From: Diprion similis
Lineage: Eukaryota > Arthropoda > Insecta > Hymenoptera > Diprionidae
DNA: 64,000 nt
Direction of reading: 5' to 3'
Assembly (NCBI RefSeq): GCF_021155765.1
Contig: NC_060111.1
Coordinates: 1,550,001-1,614,000, forward strand
Below are positions 40,901 to 52,900 of this stretch, piece by piece. A program made the position numbers and the translations under genes. Every line of letters begins with the position of its first letter. Positions within the stretch are counted from its first letter, which is position 1. The notes under the pieces are model-generated. The model had not been told where the DNA came from and made no database searches. It saw nothing but the letters and a program-made list of their open reading frames with translations.

Positions 40901-43900
40901 GTTGGTTTCACGAATTAGGTATTTCAGGGTGAACTTCCTACGCTATATAATTATTGATAACCTCGAATCGAACGATTTGAAACGTCCTTTCTCGCCAAAA
41001 CCATCATGCCCGTGTATATATAATGGGAAATCAAATTAGCCAATTATTTATTATGGATTTGCCGGCTATAGATTTATTTGATCAACGGACGAAAATTTCA
41101 CTCAACTTCTAAAAATTGTTTTCATCATTCGTATTATGTCTAATTATCGATCGTCGATAGAAATCTAACGTTTATTTCTTAACCCAACTTGGAATTGTTT
41201 TTTTTTTTTTTGTATTATTTAGAACAACGTAGATTTATACATAAGATTTTCGATTACAGATAATAAAATGAAAATGCAGTCTTTTTGAACAGCAAGAATG
41301 CCTGCACACCGTAATAATGTGTAAAATTTTACTTTTTCAAACTCGCGACTAATTTTTATTTTATTTTCTACTTTCCTTGCAGGAAGCGAGTAAAAATTGT
41401 TTACGGAAATTCGTGTGATTCATTTCAATATCATTTCATTAATTTATTTTTTTGTGGCGGAGATGAGGGGAGGGGGTTATCGAATATTTCTTATCCGTTG
41501 GTTCGTCTCCATCCCCCTCACTCGCTGTTTATACACCATATATACGAGTACATAATTATACATCATTTGCTCAAGCATTGACCGTAGTCGAAACTCTAAA
41601 CTGTACACTCGATATTATAGCGTTTCGAGGGTTGCGAAGAGCTTGGTACGTGAAGCTCTCTCAAGTTCGCGTTTCGGGGGATGAAATGAGAGTGAGGGAG
41701 GAGGGTCTCGGTGCAATCGTTAACGGGCGAGTAACATGCCGAGTCTTTGTCCGTTATTCTCCACTTTCATCCCTTGTTTCTCACCCCCCACTCCTTTCAT
41801 CCTCCTTCGCTTTTTTATTTTTTCCCCAGGCCGAGCTGCAGTATAAAATATAAGTAACGCATCTCGTGCATCGCCTCGAGCATTTCAACCCCCACGAGCT
41901 CGAAACCAAGTCCAAACGTCTCTCCCCCTGCAGGGAGACAGGTTTTTGCCCCCCTCGCCCGGTAAACGGGCGTAAAACGAAAAGGCCGGAGTTCACCGCC
42001 ACGGGTCGGCAATGAATATTCAAAGCTTTTAAAGGGGCGGAAAACTCGGAGCTAAAGCTCGACGGACAAACGGAGTACAAACCAGAGTCGCCACTTTCCG
42101 GCGAATATATTTAAGGGGGGGGGGGGGGGGGGGGGGGATTAGAAGGGGGTCGACGTTGTCCGCGGGAATATGGGAAAGGCGATTCGGATGTCGGTACGCA
42201 AGATAGGGAAAAGAAAAAGATGAGGGGATTTTCATCTCCCGCGATTCTCACCCTTATGCCAAAATATTTCCCCTCCACCCTTCGACCGCCGTTGACAATT
42301 AGACAGTATTCAGCCCCCGAACGATTTTGCATTTCCACACCACTTGCAGTCGAGTCACGTCGAGGATCTCCGATGAACGCTGAGATGACGACGGAGTCTT
42401 CGGGGTATCGTCCACTTTTATCACGTACTTTAGAAATACGTATAATCTCGCGGTTAAAGTCAGGGGTGAAAAATTTGGAAAGCCATGAAAATGCGCTAAA
42501 GTTAATCGAGGTGAATAATTTTCACCAAAAAAATAACCTGCGCGAGTCTTCTCGATCAGAGGGGATGAAATTCATTATTTCATATTTTAATGCAGTGGGT
42601 ATAGTTGTTCGGTAAACAGTTGATAATAAAATTTAAAAAAAAACCATCAAAGTTATACAGAATTTTTGTTAACCAACTTTAAAGAGTTTAAAAACGAAAA
42701 AACGTATCAGATTTAATTTGCATCGTATTATTCGCATTTGCTGGAAATTTATGCTGCATGCATTGTCCGACAAATTTTTACAAACAATTCGTTTGCGGTA
42801 TTAAAAGAATATTGAAAAAAAAACACAAACAATGGATTATCATACAGCTGATTGTTGTATTTAAAATTTCGTAGTTATCAAACAATTTCCTCTCTTTACT
42901 AATAAACGTCACTTTTACTATCCATACGTTGTTATTGTTTATACCTATGTTAGAGAGTTCTAATTAACTGTTCAACTCTGACTAAATACGGCCAACTTAA
43001 CGGATCCTTAAACACAATTACCGCAAGGTATCTCCGTAGGAGTGTTTCCTGCCTGCCGGATAGCGCGTTGCAGAGTTTGGCAAAGTGTCAGGCGGGAATG
43101 CAAAGCAAACTGTGAGGCAAACTTGCAGACGTTAGCGAATTCGCACATTTCGTATCTGCTCGTGTCCACGCCGAGTACGTAAAGATAACGCTTAAATAAA
43201 CTCAAATAATTTCGTTACAAAAATCTACCCACTTCGGCTCTAAGCTGGAAAATTTTTATATCTGATACATGATTTTTCAGAATTTTCACAGTTATTTCAA
43301 ATTGTGTCGATCAATAAGCTGGTTTTAAAAAATTGTAGAAAATTCGAAGCATGTCGAAAAAATCTTAAAAAAAAAAAAAAAAAAAAAACTCGTCGCAGAT
43401 AAAAAATAAACCAAGCTTCAACTCTCTCGTTGTCTAAATATTTTATCGTCAAAACGAGCAGCAGATTCTCCGTTGCTCGCCGTTCATTTAGGCATAAAAA
43501 AGCCACCGTACGTTGGTTTTACTCGAGCAGCTCTACAGCCGTATTTGCAAGTTTAATTACTGCGGATATTTCAGGTGTAGGATTGTGTGTATGTATATAT
43601 ATATGTATACGAATTTTACATACATATGGAGAAATAGTATCATCTATATACCCACATTTAAAACCGAAAAAGGGTATAACAAATATTTGGAACGTGTAAC
43701 GAGAGAAATAAATTGTGTTTGTTTTTCGTTTTCTGCTTCTGCTTCAGTTATTGTATAGTAAAACCAGCCGTTATTCTCGTATTTTAGTCTGATGCAAGTT
43801 TCATCTTGTGAGAACAGAAGTATGGAATTGGAAGAATTCGTACAACAAATAGCAAGAGGAAGAAAAACAAAAAAGAAAAGAGAGAAAGAAAAAAAACCGT

Positions 43901-46900
43901 CGAAAAACATTTCAAATTTGAATTAATTACATCAAACTGTATGTATGTATGTATTTTTTTTAATGGAAAATAAAAGTCATGCGATGTATATAAAAAAGAA
44001 AAAAAAAAAAAAATACTGTCAGAAAAATCCTTTATCTCTTTATACGTCCGTGTAACCAAGGATCAGAATAACAATGATATTATTTGTAACAATAAAAATA
44101 GATACGCGTGTGAATTACATGTACATATAAAGTACAATGAAGATCGCGGCTATTATATCCTGACGTTAATAAACCTCGTATACCTACCGCAATACCGCGG
44201 TTCGATATTCAAAGTATTGACAGTTACGTAGATGCAAGGGTATGTATATACGTACATACATACGTACACATCTATATGTACAATGTACATAACTGACAGA
44301 GAATGATTACACAGTGCGGAACTAGGCGGGTTCTCTGGTTCTCTCTATTGTTAGGAAATATACAGCGCGGCCTTTCTGCAGGGGCGGTTTATCCAACGCC
44401 ACGTCTGCATTATGCGTTACAGATAGGTGTGTGAGATATACCCTGTGTCCATGGGGAAAGTGCGCACCGTATGCGCGTGCATCAAGTCGTTCGAATTTTA
44501 TGGGTCGACAGTTACCGTCTGATTGAGCAGCTGACGCAACACCAATCGTGACTTCCAGAAAATATCCCTAGGAGCCCACCGTTAAAGCTGTAAGAAAACA
44601 TCCCTAGGAGGCCACCGTTAGTTTTGAGAAAATGTCCCCGAAGAGTCCACTCTTAGCTATCAGAAAATGTCCCTAGCAGCCCACCGTTAGCTGTAAGAAA
44701 ATGTCCCTAGAAGCCCATCGTTAGATGTGGGCTTCTAGGGACATTTTCTGACAGTGAAACTTCGTATACAGGGGATTTTGAGGACGCTAATAACGAATCT
44801 GACATTAGATACTGAAAATGCAAAAAATGTAGGTCGCCATATTAAATCTACCACCTTGGATGAATTTTGAAAATCCAATTCCAGATTAGTTATCAGCGCT
44901 CTCAAAAACCACGTGGTATTGATATTCAAGAAAAAAAATTTGAAAAGTGTGGTCAAAAATGAATTTCTCCATAAACATCACTTTTTGATTTTTCACCTTC
45001 ATAAATTTTTTTCAACTTACGAATAATTGTAAAAGATGCCGATTAAAGAGGGAAAACAACTGGGGACAAAGAAATGAAGAATAAAAAGAGTAAGATACAA
45101 GCAAAAAGGCTTTCACTTAATATTAGGCAATTCTCCTCCTTTTCCTGTAAATCTGCGGGCGAAAATGTTTTTTCTGCGAACCACAATTTTCCTTATTTGT
45201 TTTATTTATTTTTTCTCTATACTCTTTTCTTATCTACGGAAATCTTGGACCATCTATGAATAATTGATCGCCTTAGGGTGAGCTGGACCTTTTTTTTTTT
45301 TCTATTTATTATTCTTCTTCTTGTTTTAGGAGAAAAACGAAGTCCCGGAACATATTGCGCCAGCTGTAGCATATATTGTATACATAAATGTAAAATATTT
45401 ATATAATATGAATGAATTCGCTCGCCCGGCTTTCTCTCACAGTTTCCTACGCAGTCGATATACAGACACTCTTGATACATAAAATTTTGATTAAAGGATC
45501 GCGATGAAAGAAAAGAATGATCGAGTTTCAAAATTGAACGATAAATAATCTCTCTTTCGAACATGAAATTTTGATTTCAATTATTTTTTTGTTTTCTTTT
45601 TTTTTTTTTTTTTGTTTTTCGGTCTCTCACAAGGACTAGATACTCGTTAGAATTTAATTTCCAAACTTTACTGACCTAAATCGCAGCTTTCGATGCTTCG
45701 TTTTTAACCATTCATCTCACGTTCATCTCAACTTTTTCGCCAATTCGGCCGAAGGAGCGGAAACAAAAGTCGTCGAAACTTCTGCGATTTTATTCTTCCT
45801 TTCTACGCTAGTATGCAGAGAGAAAGAGAAGAAAGAAAGGCACTGCATGCCCACTGGGTGGGCCAAAGAAAAAAAAACGGGACTGATTTAAAACGCGAAT
45901 AAAATCAAAACGCGTTCACCAATTTCCGATAACTTGATTTTGCTTGAAACTGATAAAATAAATTAGTCATTTAATTGTAATTTTACATGTAAATTAATTT
46001 CAACATTCTTTAATATTCATTTTTTTCACTCTCCGAGCATTTTTTTCAAAATCTGTTGTTTTTCAAGAGCGCGTATCTCGACAACGAATAAAGATTTTCC
46101 AGAATTCCAAACGCGAAATGAATTTCGAGGACAAAAAAAAAGTCTTCGAAAATCGATCGACGCGTTTGGATTTTATTCACGTTTCAAATCGGACTCGGTA
46201 TTTTTTTTTTTTTTTTTTTCCTTTTTTTCGACCAACCATCTACAAATATAAAAGCGCTTTTCGTGTATACTCACTCGGTGTGAAGTTTGCCGGACGTTTC
46301 TTGAAGTCGACGCAGCTTTTGTAAAACTCTCCCAATTTGTAGAAAGCTCCAGTCATCCGGCCGCTAGTGTTGGCTAGAATATCTGAAACACGGGATGCAA
46401 ACGACGATAAGAAAACTCTGATGAAAGGAAAGTCATCGAGCTTAATAGCTGCGAGTTTTACTTTTATTTTCCCTGCGTTCCTGAATGTCGATCTTCACTC
46501 TTCTCGATTCGAGAAAAGTCATCAATCTATTCCAAAAATCGTTTTTCTCCATCGTAAAGTGAAATCAAACGGATTTTTTAAAACGAACATATCTAATCGT
46601 AATAATCTAATTACGGTTGGGCCAAAAAAATGACTACTTTTTTTATTTTTGTTTTCGACAGTCACCACAAAAATATTGTTAATATATCAATATTAATTCC
46701 ATTTCCAGTTTAAATAACACAAGAAATTGTTTTGTTTTTTTCCTATTTTGGAATTTTATTACTCAATATTTAATTGTTTCTGAAGTGTATCTAGTGGTAA
46801 AAAGAATAAAGAAAGAAAAAAATTGAGAAAAATCGATGTCGACTTTCGGTCCGCAAGCGATATTCCTCAAATTTGTTAGCGCAGAAAAATCGTGTTAATC

Positions 46901-49900
46901 GCTGAACAGGGATGATAAAATTATCGTTCAATATTCCCATGCGGTTCGAGTCTCAACCATTATTTTTTCCCAAGCATTTTGGCTTGCAAAGGGGGTGGAA
47001 TAATATTCCTCTAGCTGTAAAGAAGGGAGGGAATCGCCAGACGACGCGACTAACGCAACGGCATAGAAACTGAGTTGTTGTATCGATTCAAGTGAATTAT
47101 TTATAGACAAGCTACTCTAACGTTCACGTACATCCGGTGAGTACACGTCATGTGTAGTAACACGATGTTATATCTAAATGCTCAGAGAGTTTCCTCTTCA
47201 TCCACCTCGCGAAACCCTCCCTCTGCATTACTTCGTGGATACCAGCGTCGTAAGCGTTACACTGACGATTGAAAGAGTGTAAAAACTGTGTTAAAATGTA
47301 TTACAAAATTTCAATTTCAAATTAATCTCTTTGATTCAGGAACAAAAAAAAATGTTTTCCTCGTCAGCGTTGAAGCTAATTAATTACATTACTAGAGTAA
47401 TTAATGATTATATATAAAAATTATAATTACATTGAAATTAATTAATAATTACAACAGAATATTGTAATCATAATCGAAATAATTAGTAAATACAAATTAA
47501 AATTGTAATTCCACTCCAAACTATGAATTACTTGTTAATTATTAATTTTTTCGAGTATAATTACAATTTTCCTTTCTAATTATTAATTATGACGAATATA
47601 ATTACAATTACTTAAATTATTATAAATAACAATTTTTTCGAGTATGATTATAATTTTCCTTTTGTAATTATTTTTAGGCTAATTAAATATTTTCTTCATG
47701 CAATTAGTAATAGAAAATGGATAATTAACCATTTTTGCAACGCTGATCCTCGTCTTCTTAAACTGTAAATTTTCTTTCTTCCGATAGTCGAGTTTTTACT
47801 TCATTATTTTGTAAAAATTTGTAAACAGGATTTAGAATTTGTATTCATTTTACGTCTGTTTATTACTCATGAAACTAATTATTTAGGCTCGAAATTTTAC
47901 TGCTGTTGAAAAGTTTCTTTCAAAACTTCTGAAAAAAAAGTTAAGATAAATGAGAAAACGTTGAATTTCATAACAGAATTTGCAAAGTTTTGAGCAACAG
48001 AAAAATATTCAGAATAAGAAGAGAAAAACTAATATTCGATAATTTAAAACTCAATTCGTTGACAACTGACGTATGATTGAAATACTTGAATTAAAAATAT
48101 TTTGAACTTCAAGATGATTTAAAAAAAATTTATGTATGAATATCGGTATAAAATGCAGTCAATCTGCATCCACTTATCCCAGGGACACGTAGCTTATTGA
48201 GACTGGTAACAGAGACGGAAAATTTTTTCTAGTTATATGGAAGCCGGAGAATCGAAACCCGATATCCGAGGCTTCAGCTCGCCAAAAATTCAAATCACCA
48301 TAAATCCTGACCAATACATACATGAATCATGTATATTCCAAAAGGCGCAATGTTTTCCCCCTTTAAAACGCATAAAATATACACATATATATGGAGCATT
48401 CTAAATGAAATCTAGGAGTTATTTTCGTCAGGTCTTTTTCTTCTTGTTTTTTTTTTTTTTTTTTTGTTTTGTTATCTCCCCTGTGAGGACTATTAGGAAT
48501 TGAAAAAAAAAGAATCATGTCAGATCTGACTTATTTACGACCAAGAATCTGTGGAACAAAAATTGCAGAATTTAAAAAATGGCGCTTTTTCTGTTACCTC
48601 TTTTTTACTCAAAACCGATCGTCGCGCTACCTGAAGAAGTAGCGAAAGATTCTGAAAAAAAATTAAGCTTTTTTTCGAAGCGGAATCAATGCGAAAGAGA
48701 AAAAAAAAAATTTATGCAAGTATCTGATGACCCGAAGGAAATGATTCCTTGTTTTCACTTGGAATGCCCCATATAATATACTGCAGGTAGGTACATACAC
48801 AGCTAAATGACTGAAGCACGTGAGGTAAATTAAAACATTGATGTAGCTGATCCATCAGGGATTATTTTTTGCTCCATGGGTTTTTTTTCCCATCATCAAT
48901 TAGTTCTCTTTCCTTTCTTTTTTTTTTTTTTTTTGATTCTTTCTCAATTTACACGAAAATCAAGACGGAGCGTTAAATTATTTTCTGAGCGCAGCGGCGC
49001 GTCGTGTGTTGAAAATTCTCGACACTGTGTAAAATTGTGACAAATTCTTTAACGACGAATCAACAGAATTCAAGAATTCAACTCAAACAGTTATATCTGA
49101 CAAGAAAATTACCAAAAGTTGATTATAATAAAAATCTAACGACAATTTTGGAAAATGAGGACAATTTTGCAAATTAGCCCCGCGGACAGAGAAAGAGAAA
49201 AAAACAAAAAACAAAAAAAAAAAAAAACGAAATGAATGTTACGAATAAAAAAAAGCAACAACACACGCGAATCAACGCGAGATGAGAGGAAATTTCTGAT
49301 CGCGCACGTTTTTTCTCGAGTTATATATTTTATCACGTACGCAATTTTCTCTGATTGGAGATTGTAAATTATACATATATAGAAGGAAGAGCTGTTATAA
49401 GAATGTAACGGAAAATGAACCATGTACGTATGTTTCTGTGTGTTTGTATGTAATACACGTGTCACGTCTTATACATGTATGTATTAGACATCCATGTGTA
49501 TGTATATCTCGGCGAGGTTTTGCGTAAAGGGAAATTACAGGCAGCCACTCTGTGATTTCAAATTAACCCCCCGTGTAGGCATTACGTATATGTATATATA
49601 ATACATATCTACTGTGTCTCCCTTTCCTTCTGCATCTCTCGGTGAATATTTTCTCTTTCTACGTAGCCCGGAGCTCGTACCAAAATTACAAAGTAAAACC
49701 TTATTTCAGCAGCAGCAGGAGCAGTAGCAGCAGCAGCAGCCGCTATTATTATAATAATTTTGTACAAAATCACCGTCCATTTACCCACCCCTACGAAACA
49801 CTTCTTTTATCTTAATAATTCTCTGAAAATTTTACTGCAGTGACGTCATTATAGAAATACGTTTGATATTAATATTTCAATAAATAAATTCTATTCAAAA

Positions 49901-52900
49901 GTCACTGAATATCGTTCGGTTTTGCGAATTGGATAAAAGAGAAGAGAAAATTGGGTGAAGAAACTTTTGATTATTTTCCTTTTCTTTTTCGTCTTTTCTT
50001 TCTTATTGTCGAAAATTTTGGACCGTAAAAAAAGACATCGGCGTGTCAGGTATTGCACAATGGGTGGCGTGATAAAATATAGAGGGCATTCACTCGGTCC
50101 TAGATCACCTGGCCACTCGTGCCGATAATCGTATAGATCGTTGCTATTTATAGAAGGTCAATTATGTATATACATATGTATATATATATATATAGGTGTA
50201 TGTCGTGCGACGCCTTCGACTTCGCGAACCAAGAGAAAATAGAAAGTAGCTTTATCCGTACGTTAGGTGTATATCAGGCTGGTCCTTATTCAGGGCAAGA
50301 ACGAATTTTTCCCACCCCCTCCCCCTCCCAAGTCAATTTCAAATAATTGAAAAACAATTGCCTAATTTTATTGAGATTTGTACCTCAATTTTAAGGTTAG
50401 AGTCCGCTTTGTGATCGAATTTTATTATGAAAATGACGTGGGAAAAGTAGTTTTTCTTTATCTTTTTTTTTTCTCGGTGTGTATTTTATTGTAAGAGTAA
50501 TAATGTTTGGAAAAAAATCTGTAAGTGGGAGGTTTTAGTGAATATTAGTGTTACTATCTGAAAAGAAAATATCTAGACATCATCGTACCAGGCAATCTAA
50601 ACGAATTGCGGATCGACTGAATGAAGAAAAAAAAACAAAAAAACGTCATATCACAAGGGATTCGTTTTTCTCATGTTATTTCCATAAGATGATAATACAG
50701 AGAGGTGAAATTTTCCGGGAATGTTTTTTTTTTTTTTTCTTTTTTATTAAATTGAAAACGTTTCAGCCTCTTGGAGTACAAAAATTCAAAAACGACGAAA
50801 GTAGAAGAAGTACGATAAATATTAATTTTGAAACTTTGTTCATCAATTATTTAACATTTGAAGTTTGTTGTTAATTGTTATTTTCGAATGAAAGTGATTT
50901 AAATCCGAGATTGAAGTTTGTTTAATTGTCATTCTCAATAAATGTTTGAAAAAATAGGTAACTTTTCTTAAAATTCAAAATATCGTTCTACTTTCAACAA
51001 AAACAAACCTTGTCTACTAAAACTATCGTTTCATTTATTATCTAGATATAAAAAAAAATAAAAATTTCACGTCTAGAACCCAGACTCAAAATTCGTGTCG
51101 ACCGGTGTTATACATGTGTTACACGCAGGCAAATCTTTCTGTCGTGTCCCCATAGCGTCTGTTTGGGTAAATGACACAGCTACTGTCCGGCTTATTGTTA
51201 TCGACTCGATATACGCTTATATGCCGATCGATGTGAAACTGCACGCCGTCGCGGCGCCTGCCGTCGAAACTGGCTCGACTCGACTCGACCCGGCCCGAAT
51301 TTATATTTGGCCGACCAACGCAGGTCGCTTCCTCGACATACTAACGTAGACATGCGTACCTAACGTGCAGTTATAACCTCTACACGCCGGAGTGAATCCC
51401 CGGTTCTTAAGGCGCTTATAAAGTCGCGTTGCACACCTCGAAAACGCGGCGAGCCAAAACTCCTGCACCGCTCAAGCGATCAGGATGAAACTTGGGCAAT
51501 TGATGCCTTGATTTGGCAAAAAGTAGAACGACGTTTTACTTTTTGAAAATTTTGAAAAAAATTTTACTGATCGGTTATGACTAAGCGAAATTGGGAAAAT
51601 TTTCACTGTTGCACCAAAAGGATTAAACTATCCGGTATGATGCCACTCGGCGTTGATGAAACACACACTTTGAGCCCAGTCTCATAAGATTTGATGGGAA
51701 AATGACGAAATGGCAGCTGATCCGGTTTTCGATTACGAAGAACACCGACATCTTATTTTGGTGAAATTTTTTACCGACATTACACGCATGCTGGTCACGG
51801 GCGTGTAACGTCGGTAGAAAATTACCGACATGCGTGTAATGTCGGTAAAAAATTTCACCAAAATGGAACGACGGTGTTCTTTGTAATCGTAAAACCAGAT
51901 CAGCTGCCATTTCGTCATTTTACCATCAAATCTTATGGGACTGGGCTCAAAGTGTGTGATTCATCAGCACCGAGTGGCATCATACCGGATAGTTTAATCC
52001 CTTTGGTGCAACTGTGAAAATTTTCCCAATTTCATTTAGTGATAACCGGTCTGTAGAATTTTTTCAAAATTTTCAAAAATTAAAAAGTCGCTCTACTTTT
52101 TGCCAAATTGAGGCATCAATCGCCCAAGTTTCATCCTGATCGCTTGAACGGTGTAGGAGTTTTAGTTCGCTACGTTTTCGAGGTGTACAACGCGACTTTA
52201 TAAACACCGCCATCTTTTCGATTTTTATGTCGCGATTGAATATTTTTCTACGCCTACAAATTCGTATGATTTTAGATCTGTGGCTCGAAGAAGACAAAAC
52301 GGTTGCAATATTGAAGAGTTGAAGTATCGAACTTTTTAATTCAGAGACAATCAAATTCTTGAATTGTTTTTGCATACCGTATACGCAATTTCTATATTCA
52401 TCATACTCACATGATTTCCACATTTTCTACCAACCTACACTCCGAATCTTTCATACGTCGTGTGAATAAAAAATCTACACAGCGGTCGAAATTCTATTGG
52501 CAAATTTTTGTAAAAAGCAGAAAATGATTGTTTTAAAATTCATTGAAATTTTAGTCCACATCTACATGCATAAGTAAAACAGTTACTATAGGAATGAAAA
52601 ATTTCACCTTCCGTAAGTAAGATAATTATAACAGCACTGAGTGCCAAGTTGCTTCGGATATTTGACTTCCACTTTGAATTCACGGTGAATTTGAATTCGA
52701 ATAATAAAATCCGAGAGTGAACTAGGTATCTGGAATAATAATATAGTAGCCCTTAGAGACGAGCCGGCGTTAAGTGGTCTGGAATGAATTTAATCGTCGA
52801 TGGTGAAACGGATCGATCGCTGATTAAGGCGAACTTGACCCATTTGAAAAGCGCACAAGTTATACGTATCCATGGTATACATGTATGTAAGGTGAATTAA

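Larger units (their letters stand above)
34081..46274 (-). other. M13 intron 3 (12.2 kb, the largest)
   Basis: It contains an 8-bp tandem repeat, G runs, one GGGGCATTC-type MITE, a triplicated 170-bp repeat, a 35-bp repeat array with an inverted last copy, and a GC-rich stretch at about 41560-42400. No exon seen. Confidence 0.7.
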
